Shown in pieces: positions 34,261 to 49,200 of a stretch of 64,000 bases of DNA (position 1 is the stretch's first letter; each line of letters starts with the position of its first letter). Position numbers and translations under genes: made by a program. Source of the stretch: Metallyticus violacea (lineage: Eukaryota; Arthropoda; Insecta; Mantodea; Metallyticidae); NCBI GenBank assembly GCA_030762175.1, contig CM060834.1, forward strand, positions 32,120,501 to 32,184,500, read 5' to 3'. The notes below the pieces were generated by a model. That model was not told the DNA's origin. It did no database searches and saw only the letters and a list, made by a program, of their open reading frames with translations.

Positions 34261-37200
34261 GTATGGAGGAAAATATTTAAGAAAGGTTCCAAATTTCCAC
34301 ATAGTTCTCTTCTTTATAAAGTACATTGTCAAATGTTGGTGTATTAAGCTCACCGCATCGAGTTTATTGCTATCACCTTTCGTGGTTCCTTAAGCAAGCC
34401 TGCATTCCTTAGGTAACTTAACCTAACTTACTGAAGCACTCTCTTCATAGGAGACATAAATCCCATATATTTTAATAAGGAAGATAAGTTATACACCTAT
34501 AATGCCCTTATATTTTGTGTTACAATTATTGCCATCATAGTGAACGTAGTTATATAACACATTTGCAGAACCATTTATTTGTTTACTGTATACGATATTC
34601 CCAAAAGCCCAACATTCATTCACTGTTTACAAATTCGATATTCCGTAGGTGAACTCGAATTACCTTCCAACAATTGTGCAGATTTATCGTCAATCACGCT
34701 ATCGCTTGCTGGTGGATGGGAATTATAGAATTTGAAGTTATGTTAGCAGCCTCTACCTAAGTTCCTCCGAAAAATATAACTTGGATAACGTCATTCGTTA
34801 CATCCCTAATTCAGAAAATTAGTATTAATATCTCAATAGGCCCTTACAATACATTCCTATTTTCCAGCTTTTGTTGGGTACTTTGGTGGTTTTGTTATTA
34901 TTTACTTTTATTTATTTTTTAATGTTTAGTAAAGCATACAACTATCAACAATCTTGAGAACAATAAGTGAAATGAATGAATAAATGATGACACAAATGAA
35001 CCCAGTCTGCTAGCATTCAAAGTTACATCTTGTTCACCAATTCTTGATGTGGGAAAATTCTGCAAAATAATTCATCCCTACAGTTTTGATTGACGAGGAA
35101 ACATTCTGTTAAAACTTCACTCTGGCAATTTAATTCAGACAGTGATTTTAAGCTGAAAAATCCTATTGATGGTGGCATATTATTAGGGTACACCTGTCTA
35201 ATCTTTTCTTTTCATATCTGAAAATTAATAAGGCTTCTTTTTCAACATAACAATTTTCTTTTGGCTGCATCTTAATTCATACTTCTTTAGTAGTTGACAT
35301 TTAAGTAGCAGTGCCTGTAAATTATTTAATGCTAAAGATTGCAGTTACATGCAAATGACAATTGCAAAGTATCAAAAGTAACTTTCAGATGCAATATTTG
35401 TGAGTTAACATTTGGATTGCTTCAAACAAAATACCCACACAAAGAAACAAATGTTACCAAGTTGTGCATAAATGTGTTAATGAGTTCACCATTGTTGTCT
35501 TCTGTAAATAAACTATTGTTGAAATGTAACTGATGTAACATAGATAGAATGTGGTAATTTGCGCAGTCAAATAAATTTCTTATTTCCCTGAAACTAAAAC
35601 AAATATTTAATCAAAACTTATTTTTATAATAAAGTATAGTTCAGACAGATTTTCTGGTACAGTGTCCAGGTAAGTTATTCATGATACATTAGCATTGTAT
35701 GTGCAATGGACATAACCAAAAGATTGTAACAGACATAATTATTAAATACGTCATTCAGTAAATATATAAAGTTCTCTTGTATTGACAGGAATAGGGGAAT
35801 TTGCCTCAGTTTAGTTCCTGGAGCATTCCATGAGTTCGTGAAGTAGTTACATAGTCTTAGGAACATAGAATTTGTCATTTACAATTACCATAGTAGCACA
35901 CATTCTACATTTACAGAAATACTCTGTACATCTGCATTAATGGTTACAATAAAAATGAAAAAGCAACATCTAGAACAACTCAGCCAAAACAGCAAAAACC
36001 AGAGAAACAGACAAATCACTCAGTCACCCAAATTTTACTATATACATGTTTACATATGAGTTGATAATAAAATTATTGCAGTGTTTATTAAATCAGTATA
36101 ATATATTGCCACTCATAAATTCCTTTATAGAATAATAGGCCTTTTTACATAGGAATTTTCTAAGAGCAGATTTGAAGGATTTGTTTATTCAGGCTTTTAG
36201 GCTAGAGGGAAGAGCATTTTGTACTAAAATGTATTCATAATATATCCCTTTTTGATGGCAAGAAAGTATTGAAACTGGTCTGTGTAGATTAGCTTTTTGT
36301 CTAGTATTCTTGTCATGTATATTTTGATTTGTAAAAATTTTCATTTATTTATTATATAAAAGTTCATGAGGAATAATATATAGTCACATGGAAGAGTTAA
36401 ACTTTCAAATTGCCTAAAGGTGTATGTTTGGTATGTGTACCAGCAATTATTCATATGACTTTTTTCTGTAATAAGAAGACATTCACTTTTAACTGAGTTT
36501 CCCCAAAATATAAGGCCATATTTCATTATTGAGGTGAAACAGGCATAATAAACTAATTTTCAAGTCTTAATTGAATCGAGCGTTACTAATGCATTATTGC
36601 TTAGTATGCACTGCTAAATTTAGGTATGATAAAATCAATGTGATCTTTCCAATTCAGATGATTATCAATTATTAAACCAAGGAGTTTAATATCTTTGGTT
36701 TGTAGAAGTACATAATATCCTATCTGTAATAGGGGATTTCTGATGTTTTGTTCAGATGGATCAATATCTTATCATCCTTTATTGGCCATATCCACCCACC
36801 TAGTTTGATGCATTACACATACATGGAACTCTCCATTCTCATTTATTTCCATAAAATTTGCCATTTTCATAAATCGCTATAACAAGTCACCTTTGCGTGC
36901 CTTGGTATCAACACTTGTATATATACTGGTTTGGAGATATGCAAATCTTTCACTGGTATTCTTAGAATAGATTTCACTAAGAATCAGATTCAAAGAGTTC
37001 ATATTCTTCAAACCTGGAATTGGAGCAACATTAGTGCTAGACCATTCATCTTGTTTGTGCTGCCTACATACATTCATTTTCTCCTTTGGTTAATTTGATT
37101 TTTCTGACACTCCCTGTGCAGCTTCTAAGAATTCAATAGCATTTGCGATTGTAACTTTCCTCTCATTATTGTTGCACCTACACCATCCTCTGGGCCTTTC

Positions 37201-40200
37201 CTGTGAACATCCCCAAAAATGTCCAAGCCTTCTTTCACATTGGAATGTAATAGTTTTGGGTATATGAAAACAGTCAGTGTGTAGCAATTCCTAAATTGGG
37301 AAGAGCATCCATAAATAAACCAATCCTAAATTGGCTTGCTGCATTGTCAGAGTACCATGTGATCTTTTAAAATATGTTGGTTTTCTGCTTGGCTGTAAGG
37401 GATGAGCCAATTAAATTTGAGAACAGCAAACTTATCATGTTGTAAGTTATCAGTTAACAGTTGGTAGTTATTTTGTGTGATGATGCATGTAGAATGTTAC
37501 CTCTTCAAAAACCCAGTGAGCAGACATAATCTGATTCTGTTGGCATACATTGAAATTTTCTGAAAAATCAACATGCATGATAGCTTTGCCATTTGCAAGG
37601 GATGATTCTTTCATGAATTTGATTATTCTCAGTTGCCTTTTTGCTATGAAATAATATGTTTCATCATCAGCTGTTCAACAAAATCAATAAATCCCTCATG
37701 AATAGTATGTTTGATGGAAGGCTTCTTGTATTCAGAATCTCATTGATAGTATGAAATAGCATTTAGATCCATATCTTTCAGTTACTCTGAAATTAAAGCT
37801 TCTGTATTTACACACACCTAAACAGCAACATGGCATCAACAGCATACAGAATTTTTGAAAAATCATATGCCTTTGGAAAATAATGACCAAGAGCATTAAA
37901 TGCTTCAAAAAGGAACTGAAAATTGCGGCAGTATATGGAATGGTTCCTCTCAAACAGTAGTCTCACGTAAACTGGTCTTAATTGAATGAAGCTTGACTTC
38001 CCCATCTTCCCTTAGATCCATATCCATATGGATCCATTTAGATCCATATCTTTCAGTTACTCTGAAACTAAAGCTTCTGTATTTACACACACCTAAACAG
38101 CAACATGGCACCAACAGCATACAGAATTTTTGAAAAATCATATGCCTTTGGAAAATAATGACCAAGAGCATTAAATGCTTCAAAAAGGAACTGAAAATTG
38201 CGGCAGTATATTGAATGGTTCCTCTCAAACAGTAGTCTCACGTAAACTGGTCTTAATTGAATGAAGCTTGACTTCCCCATCTTCCCTGTTGAATTTTCAT
38301 GTTTTTAAAACCTATATGCTTCCATTATATTCATATGTAAAATTTTGTTTTGCACAGTTGCCATCTTTCTTTTCTGACATTTGGCAAATTGTCTCATTCC
38401 TGGAAATGATGTCACTTTCATAGACTAAGACAACTTTATTTCTTCTTTCTGTACTTTCTTTGGATAACCTTTTCAATGCCACATGATTTTTAAATTCATA
38501 AGGTTGTGACATTTTTTCACCTTGCTTCTATCTTGGAGATTGGGGTAGTGCTTTTTTGGCTCTTTGCAAAGCTTTGCCAAAAGATTGTGGTGGCAAGAAC
38601 GGTTTTGAGGTCTCTCGTTGATTGTTACCTGCTGATTATTGCAAGCCTTTTTATGTATTCACATTTCTGTCATTTTATTTATTTCTAAAGTCCCCTGCCC
38701 CCTTTTTTGCTCCATATTCTTTCTACCAGTATCATTGGTTTCTTCTTTGAATTTGTCTGTTGCTTGCCATCCATCCGAGGAAAAGAAATTTAACTTGTAA
38801 ACATAGTCTGTGTTGTTACACATAACATAAACTATTTTTCATTCATTGAGTTAAGCATGTTACACTTGCTATTGTTCATAACTGATTCCTTCACCCCTTT
38901 TGTAGTTCCACCTTGGTCATATTTTCAGTAACAGTAGCAACTAAAGTAGCTGGTAATGAAAAAGAGAAAAGCTTGCACAAATGCTTAGTTAGGGGTGTGC
39001 TTCTTATTGTAATGTAAATAATATCATGAAAGGATGCTACAGTTTATATGGAACAATGATTTTAACCAATACATAAAATGCACCAATGCAATATACTGGT
39101 TTCTCCCCCTTTCAAACACTTAACATTTTCAAGCATATCATCACAGGAAATGTATCATTAAGTGGGTTGAAAATCTTTGTGCTCCTATCAGAATTGTTTT
39201 CCTGATGTTTTGTGTTGAAAACATTAATTTACACCAAATTAAACTGCAACTTTTCACCTTGTCTCAGAAAATATTCAATTTTCTTGATCTTTGAACTTAA
39301 CTGCAACTTTTCACCTTGTCTCAGGGGAAAATATTCAATTTTCTTGATCGTTGAACATTTTGTCATCTTAAAACATCTTCAGTTGTTTCATTCTGTCTTT
39401 GTCTAAATCAAAAGGCTTGCATTGTAAAGTTTGATGATGGCCTTAAATATGAAGGGACTGCATATGAACTCTCATCAATGTCTAGGCATGATGAATTTCT
39501 TTGACAGGCATGTTTATTTCATCACAGTAAGTATCTTCTTTGTAAATATTGTACTTACGCAGCTGTTGACAATGGAGTGGTAATATATCCTAAACTTAGG
39601 TATTAGATTTTTTTTACACTAAACTCCATTTACTTGCATAAAAGTAAAATGTGTTTCGGGAGAATCTCTCCCATCTTCAGTTGCTCACTGAACCGCCATT
39701 ACTTGAAATGACACCCTGGACACCCAGATGTTTCTATGTGGCCTCTGTTGGTTGAAGTAGGAAATTGCTGAGTTCATCCATAGGAGAAAACTCGAAATTC
39801 ATTAGGTTTTCTCTATTTTTTAATATAAATATTTTTTCCCAAGTGGATAACTCCAATATGTCGTGAAGATGTTTCAGCAGTTTAATTTCCGATTTTATTT
39901 CATGGTTTTTGGTCCAAAAGTGAGCTGCTACAGCTGATTTATCCACCTGCTTAAACCAAATATTCCTAAAATGTTCTTTCTTCCCAATGTCCAAACTTCT
40001 CTTTGTTTTGCCTATGTAGTTCTGCTCACAATCTGCACATTTTATTTCATAAATTCCTGATTTCTGTTCTGTTGATATGGAGACTTTTACTGTGCAATCT
40101 AATAAATTCTTGATGTTGTATCTGTTCTTTGGGGCTAACATTATCCCATGTTCTTTGAAAATTTTCTTGAACTTGTTGTGGTAAATTAGATGGTAGGTGA

Positions 40201-43200
40201 AACTTTTCAATTTGTATTTTTCTTTTGTGTTTTTCAGTGTGGAAACTTCCCTTATCCCTTTTTGTCTTTTAGATTTATTGATAATTTTTATCACTGTGTC
40301 TTTGTTGAAACCATCGATTATCTTTATTATTTGTTTGTATTCTATTTTGTAATCTGCTTCTGTGAGTGGAATATTCATCAATCTGTGTGCCAAACTGTGA
40401 AATACTACATACTTAAGTGGAATGGGGTTATAACTCTCATTTTTATGTAGTTTTCCGTATGTGTTTCTTTTCTGTAAATTCCAAAATTCAAACAATCTCC
40501 ATTTCTTATAATTTTTAAATCTAGAAATGGTAGCCAACCATTTCTTTCTTCTTCTATGGTGAATTGTATAGATTCATGTTGCAAATTTAGAAGTTTCAAG
40601 GCATCTATTGAGTGTTTCTTTGGTATTATTGCAAAAATGTCATCCACATACCTATACCATGACTTGAAAATTAAAGAAGAGGCTTTTGTGATATGTGTTT
40701 CAAATGAACTCATGAATAACTCTGCTAGAAAAGGTGACAAAGGGTTTCCCATAGTTTGGCCTGAAACTTGGTAATATTTTTTGTTGAAGCTGAAGTAATT
40801 TTTAATGCAAATATTAATAAGTTTTAATAAATCTTCTATTTCTTCTGTTTTTAAATTGATTGATGTTAACCATTTTTTTAGCATAAGCATAAGTTTCTCT
40901 GTAGGTATGCTTAGGAATAAGGCTTTTACATAAAATGAAACCATTATATATCTAGCCGTAATTCTGCTATTTTTAAGTTTTTTGACTAGATCAACTGAAA
41001 TTTTAAAGCTCAAACTTTGGAATCTCTTATAAGAATTGAAGGCTTTGATAAATTTTTTTGCTACCTGGTATGTGGGTGAATTGATATTATTTATTATTGG
41101 TCTCATGCTGTTATCATTTTTATGTGTTTTAAGTAGTGCATAAAGCCTGGGTAGTACTGGATTACTCGTGTGTGATATTCTGTTTTTCAGTAGTGGTAGT
41201 GTTTTGACTTCATTTAATGTTTTGATTAACATTTTATTGCATTTATTGAGCGGATTCTAATCAATTGGTTTGTAGTCTTGTCCTTTTAACATAGTTTCAA
41301 CTCTATTCTTTTCATCTAAAATGGCTATTTTATTACCTTTGTCTGCTTTTATATATATATAACTGGTTTTTCTTTTAGTTTTTTTAATGTCGTTCTTGAT
41401 TTCTTTCAGTTTTTTATGTTCTCTAAAACTTTTTTGCATTTACTTTTGACGAACGATGCAAACAAGACTTGTCTTCTTGCCATAGAAGAACTCAACAAGT
41501 TTGAAATATAGCAATTTCAAGTGTGACTTTATCTTAGCGTTTTATCCTTTTAAAGCTTTTATAATTACTGTTAATTTGTTACACTGCAAATAGTGTTACT
41601 TTATTTTTATTTTTATTTTATTTTATATTATATATATAGCATGCAGAGCATATGGAAACTGTTTTGTTATTTTCAACCATGTCTTACGCTACTGAAGCAA
41701 CTAGCAGGCATATTTGGGGATGTAAGCAAGGTTCTATTGTTTGATTCTAACAGGAGCAACCAAAACCGCTTAAAAAGTTACGTCTGGTGAAAAAATTGAT
41801 ACCTGGCAGTTCAGCTGCAGCATATGTAGGACTCCTAGAAAAGAGCAAGACCAGTAATGATGCATTGCAAGTTTTGTTGAGGATATCTGATTCACTGAAG
41901 TTTCAGGTAAGTAGAATCCCTGGTAATATGCAGGCCACTTCAGAGTATTACAACAAAATAATAGGAAGGGAAAAAATAACTTTTTTTGACAAGTAAAAAT
42001 CTTAGCACTGGGTTAATATGTTTCAATCTCTATTCACCATTGCTTTTCAATTGCTCTCCATTTTCCTGAATAAAGGATGAAGATCTACAAGAAGTAATAA
42101 AGAAATTGGGAGAGCATTTTCAACAGGAGAAAGAATCTGTTGTTCGTGCCAAAATTTTATCGTTATATGGAGACATTGGAAAAGAACCAGGAGCAGATAT
42201 CCAGGTAAAGGACTGTGAGAACTTCCCATTTATAATAAAGTAAATTGTGTGAAATTTTGTTTTATTGGTGTTTAACACCTGGTTTTACTACTGAGAATCA
42301 CAGGTGATGAACACCAATGATGCATGAGATGAAATGATAAAAATGGAAGGGATTTTTTTTTTAAGGAAGGAACATTCCAGGCCTAAGTTTAGGGTACCTC
42401 CCTAGCATTTGGCATTTATAAGAACCTAGGAAAAATTCGGTCAGAGAGGATGGTCCTGGCAGAAATCGAACTCCAGGCCTTCTGCTCATTGACCACTCAT
42501 GTTGGTGTATAGAATTATGTTGTTAAGTTTGTAAGTCTGTTACTTCTTACAAACATGAACATAAAGACTACTTGCAAACTCCCAATGATTCTATGTTATG
42601 CTTGAACAAGAAAGTAAGTGATAAAAAGTGTTGTATAATAAAAGAGAAGATTAAAAAGTTGTTGTATGAGTTACAGTTTATTTATATTTATTGGTGAATA
42701 CAAATAATATTAGAACTGTTTAGATTTAAAAGAAAGAAAAAAGATCAATAAGACATCAAAAATCACATTTCACTATTAATTGAATTATTTATATAATGCT
42801 CTTTTTTTTAAATAATATTCTGTGTATATTGTGTTAAGTAAAAATGCACAAATGCATAAATAAAAATGTTGTGAGACATGTTTAACATCTTAATTTTGCA
42901 CAACCTTCCTTAATTGTTTGCGTCTGGCACTGCAAATTCACAGCATTTCACCTATTTAAAACTTGGGTACTACAATAAATAAGCAAATTACCCTTCTTAC
43001 AGAAAATGTTGGAAGTGTTAGCCATTTTGTATGACACATAATCTACATCTTCTTAAGAAACTACCATTTACACTAATCAGTTCTTCTATACTAATAAGCC
43101 TAATTTCTGTTGGAATAGTTATTTTCCTGAAGTTCATCCAGAGTGTCTGGATAAGTGGTATATATTTTACAAAGTTACCTATAGATAAAATCAAAAATAC

Positions 43201-46200
43201 TTCTAGTAAGTCTGCAACCAAATATACAATAATTCTATCATGGATGAAAATTAACAGTATGAGCTTTACTATTATTCTGTTGGAAATGTGCTGTTAACAT
43301 TCCTCATATTTAATTCATCATAACAGTTCTAAAATTTTACTTGTGCATCTTCATCTTTAATTGCATCATCAAAGAAAAATGTCCCAACAATTCTTTTTGC
43401 ACTATGGCACACTACCCCTATTTTTTTTGTCATGTAGTAAAGTCTTGTTCATGATTAGTGCTTTATCTGATGCCCAGTATCTGTTATTTCATGAAGCTAT
43501 GTGCCTATTTAGCTTTATTAGAAAAGAAAATTGATATGGGACCAATTTCAATGTTATTAACTTTTACTAGCTACAAAAATGAGATCTTCTGTAATGATTG
43601 GCAAGCTGTAATTGGTGAACTATAATGACATAGGGCTTTAACTTTAGTAATTTTGTTGTTTGTATATGCAAATTCTTTTCCACTGTGTTAGATGTCTCAG
43701 GAATTTTCAAAAGGTACCCTTCAAAGAAGTTCCTATTTCACCAAATGGTTCTTATGTGAATACATGGCATCATCATTTCCTTTTAAGATTCCTCATAGAA
43801 CCTGTTAAACTTGCTGACTAAATCAATTATTGTTGTTTTTGATAGAAATGGGCAATTAGGAAATTTACATCTAAAATGTTTTTCTTGTTCTATCACATAA
43901 TTTCTTGTACTTAAGTACATCTTGAAAATTTATACCTGCTTATACAGTGAGTACCTCACAATTGGTCTGCCTGCTGTTGAAGACAGCTTATAACTACATT
44001 GTAACTAGATGAAGGAAAATGCCATTAAATGGCTGACTTACAGATGGAAGGTTTTAAATGAGCCTCACTGTATTTAATTTTGTGTTCTAAGTTGCAAATT
44101 GTGTGATAAATGCAATCATAAAAGTGAAATTCTTACTTTTAGTACTCTGTAGAATTAGGCTTCTGAGTAAAATTATTTTAGATGGTGCTATATGAGATAA
44201 GATAAATTTTGGTAAGTTTATTGTAGATATGAAACTTTTATTGACATTGAATCCTCAATGCACAATCTGTCTGCTTATCTACTCTTTATTTATAAACATT
44301 ACTTTTACACATGTTATTTTTAGGGCATTATTGAAGAAACAATCCAGTTACTGAAGAAAGAGGAGTCACACAAGGTTATTGCCCAGGGCATCACAGCATT
44401 ACTTAAGTTGGGCAAGCTATTGCCTGATAATGTCACCCTGCACCAGAAATTGGTTCTTGTTGCCAAGCAGGTAAGCTTGTTGTTAGTAAAGCTTTATGGG
44501 TATTTAAGAAGGAAGAAATATGAAAGTTGTGGAGTTTGGAAAGAATTCTGGAGAATGGATTGTATAAATAACATTTTTATATTTTCCCCAAGTAATTGAA
44601 CCCTATTTTTATTTTTAAAACTGCTAATAGACCCAGTGCATTGTTTGCTAATTTTTTAGAACTGTGAAGGTGATGATGATGATAATCCTATGTCACTACT
44701 GCCAATTAAGGGCCCTGATATGCCCACGGTCACCCTGCCTCTGTTATGTGACATCATTGGCAGAGTGTAGTATTGCAGGAGAGTATGTGATCTACATATT
44801 AGTACCCTGCTGGCAATCATCAGGAGTGTCCGAGATCACAGAATGCTATCTCTTGACTAGGTAGCTTTATCATTATCATGAGGCTGGGTGAATTCTATTC
44901 CAAACTTACCTAGAAAATTTTGAAGCTGGTGCCTGGGATCAAACCCAGGACTTCCTAGCAGCAGCCAGCAATGTTAACAACTAGACCAAGGAGGTAGTCT
45001 GTTATTGAACTGGCAAATAAAATGTAACCATCAAACTTTCAGATTTTTCTGCAATTTAATTATAGTTTTGAAAATTGAATGTTTTATAATTTGTTTGTAG
45101 GGTATTGTTGGTGTGAATGACAATTGTCTTGTTATTTAAATATATATTTTGATTGAAACAAGTGACAGCTTTAGTGAAACAAAAACAATTTTACCAGTTA
45201 GCTTAATCACAGGGACAGCATTTCTTTCTACATTTCTGCATTATGTTCTTTCAATATGATTAAAATTATTCTGTGCATGAGCAAACAGTAAAAAAACACT
45301 TAAGAGTACTGTCAGACATCTTCTAGTTTTCCTTTTGTAACAGACACTTAAGAGTTTGTTAATGTTAAGTTGGTGATTAAGAAAAATTAATAAGTTTTCC
45401 ATAAATAAGCCTGGAGAGAGGACCATAAAAATTTGACTTATTTTTTAGATGGAGGGAACATTTATTATAATATTTTAACTGGCAGAATTGTTGAATTGAC
45501 AATGTGAGTAGGGTCGTTGTCATGATGCAACAAAATGCCCTGCAATCTGCTTTTGGTTGTCTCTTAAGAACACTGTCCTGTTTTTTCAGCAGTGGATACA
45601 AGACTGCTTATTGAGAAGAAAGTAGCCATTATTTTTTCTCTCCACACTATTTGATGAAGGCTGCTTACCTGGAAAGACTTGGACCAAAGACAAGCTGTTT
45701 TGGGATCAAGTTGATAGAGTCATCTGTTAAAACCTAGCAAGAATGCCCATATTATCTCAATTCTACATTTTCCCAGAATTCTTTCTGACTCATATTTATG
45801 CAGGATGGAAGAAACATCTGGAACTAAGCCAAAAAGAATTGTTTTTATAGCAATGCATCTTCCTTTCTTCACTAGGTAAATGTTTCTCTCAGCCACTACT
45901 TTTGATAGCACAACTCTAACAACACATCTTTAAGGGCTGTTAAGTTCTTTAAATTATAAACCAATGGAAAACTAGCATAACTTGAGGGAGAAAGATTCCA
46001 AATGTCTCTGTCAAATTCTCAAGTGACAATGATTTGTATGCAAAATCATTGCAGATAAATGCTTTCTTTAAAGCTGTGTGTGATACATGTGCTGAGATCA
46101 TTTCAGCACATTATTTCTGAACTGACTTTGTCAAATCCCTGGTTTGCCATTGTTGCAGCATGTCTCATCAGATTGTCATCTTATGAAGGTACAAGAACCC

Positions 46201-49200
46201 TCATACCTATATGGTTGGCATTGGGTAAAATGAGACTGATCCAATAGTATTAACCCTCTTATGTTTCAGTATTTGACGGACACAAGTCACTTTGTCAAAT
46301 GTAAATGTCTGGAATTGATTGGCGAACTACTGCCAATCGGAGGTGCCTCTGAAAACACTCTCCAAGTAATACTGCGTCTGATTGGAGATTACACCCACAG
46401 TGAGGAAGCTAGAGTGAGGAGTGCAGCCTTCAGGACAATGGTAAACAAATGTAACATTATGAACTTATTCTCTTGAGGCTAAACAGTGAAGAAGTAAAAT
46501 AATGGTGATACTGTTACTTCATTTACTTGGTTTTTTAATTGGACATGTTTTGGGAGCATTTGTTCTCATCATCAGCAGATGACCAACTGGTAGGTAGTCT
46601 CAGAGAAATTTATCAAATGTGGTGTCTGAAAGTTCATGATTCAGCTCTTATTTTTGATGATGTAAAATTTTCCTCAAGTTGTTAGTTCCAAAGGTTTGCA
46701 AGTGCGTTTCATTAATTTTGTTTTTTTATCAATTTCTCTATCTCTTTGTTTTTTCTGACCACTTTTGGTGAGAAAACCATGAAATTTATAAAAAAACAAA
46801 ATTAATGAAACGCACTTATAAACCATTGGAACTAACAACATGGAAAAAAATTTACATCATCAAAAATAAGAGCTGCATCATGAACTTTGAAACATTATTG
46901 TTCAATATATTCATTGAATTTTTCCAATCACCTACAGAATGTGCTTCTACCATTTCTTCTGTTGATGATGGGAGTGAATATACCTGAAAAATATCTAATT
47001 AAAAAACTAAGTAAGTGAAGTATAAGTGTCACCAAACACTCCGTTGTGTGTAGCTTTCTAAGTACAATTTGGATAATATGACTGTACTAACAGAGACAGA
47101 TTGGGATATAGCTTTCACCAGTCATAAGTGAGTAATGTTAACTAGTCACTTGTCTGTTTTCTAGCCATGCTGTTTTCACTTTTAGCACAAAAGCAGTATA
47201 AAAACTTTGTTGATTTGAATCATTTTAAGAGAATCATTTCATGGACTACTCAACGAACACCTTCCTATCAATCTGGTAAGATGTACAATAATTATAATAT
47301 ATGAATATATTACGCTCAGGAATAAGGCTTTTACATCAAACAATACCATTATATCTCCTATTGTATTTCTGCTGTTTTGAAGTTTTTCAACTAAGTCAAA
47401 TAAATTTTTGATGCTCAAGCTTTGAAATCTTTTAAAAGAGTTGAAGTTATTAATTATTTTTTTTTTTTGCCACTTGGTATGTGGGTGAATTGATATGGTT
47501 AACTATTGGTCTCATGCTGTTATCATTTTTATGGATTTTAGTAAGTGTATAAAGTCTGGGTAGTACTGGATTGCTCTGTGTGATTTTCTTTTTTTCAGCA
47601 GAGGTTAGTATTTTAACTTCTTTCTGTGTTTTAGTTAAATTTTTAATGACAGGATTCTTTTCAATTATTGTGTAGTCTTCTACTTTTATGTCCTACTGTT
47701 ATGTAAGTAAGTGGAGTTTAGTGTACACATGCTGAATACATTGATAAGTACAACTATTTAACTCTAATGCCCTGATTAGTCAAGCAACTTGGCATCAGAA
47801 CATGCACACAGACAATATCTCAAATATTCTTATTTTGATTTAAAGTAAAACACTAAAAATCATGTCGTCACATTAAAACTCTCTTTAAGTTTCACAAACA
47901 CACTTATAAAAGTAATTTTGGTACATGTTTCGTGAGGTACATTCCTCACATTGTCAACCAAAACGACGACTGAGGAGCCAATTTCAGCAAAGTATGTATG
48001 TTACTATGCTTGCTCTGGTGGTCTGTTAATGAACTTAAACAATATGTTGTCTGCTTCCGGTATATCAAAATTCATAAGTTTGTATTCATATTTTTTTATG
48101 TAAATTTTTTCCCGTATATTAAGTTCTTTCGAATGTTGAATTGTTTTTAGTAATGTTAGGTCCTTCTCTATTTCATGATTCTCATTCCAAAAATGTGCAG
48201 CCACTGCTGATTTTTCTACTTGTTTGTGTCTAATATTTCTCCAGTGTTCTTTTAATCTTATCCCCAGATTTCTCTTTGTTTTTCCTATGTATATTTTGTC
48301 ACAATCCTTGCAATTAATTCTATATATACCTGAATGTTCTTCTTTCTTCTTTTTTTGTTTAATTTTATTTAGATTTAATAGTTTACCAACACTATATCTG
48401 TTTATTGGTGCTAGAGTAATGTTGTACTTTTTGAAAATTTTTTGGAATTTATGGTTAACATAAGGGTGATATGTGAATTTTTGATAGGTATTTTCTTTAA
48501 GTGAAGAACTGAGTGTGGTGATTAGTTTAATTTCCTTTTTATTTTTAAATCTTTTTATTTTTTTATCTACCATTTGTTTGTTAAATCCATTTATTTCTGC
48601 TGTGTGTATTATATGTGCATATTCTTTTCTGTATTCTTCTATACTGAGTGGTGTATTAACTAGCCTATATGTCATACTATTGAATGCTGCGTCCTTGTGG
48701 GGTCTGGGGTTGAAACCTTTTGCTTTTATGTAATTGTCGGTATGTGTGTCCTTTCTGTATATACCAAATTCTATATTTTTATTCCTTTTTATTATCCTTA
48801 GGTCCAGAAAAGGTAAAGTATTATTAACCTCGGTTTCCATAGTGAATTTTATGGTTTTTTCTTGCAAGTTCAACAGTTTCAATGAATCTTCTATGAATCT
48901 ATCTTCTACAATGGCAAACACATCATCAACATATCTGTACCATGTTTTGAATATGTATGGGAAGGCTTTCATTATATGTGTTTCAAAATAGCTCATGAAC
49001 AGATCAGCCAAAAATGGAGATAGTGGACTACCCATCATTATAAACAAAACAAAAATCAGGTTTAATGATGGGTAGTCCACTATCTCCATTTTTGGCTGAT
49101 CTGTTCATGAGCTATTTTGAAACACATATAATGAAAGCCTTCCCATACATATTCAAAACATGGTACAGATATGTTGATGATGTGTTTGCCATTGTAGAAG

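Noticed and set aside
34044..34280. A 78-codon frame overlapping IntS4 exon 1 as a separate gene
   Set aside because: Composition is not gene-like and it runs across the exon 1 donor; at most an upstream ORF, depending on the unknown transcription start.
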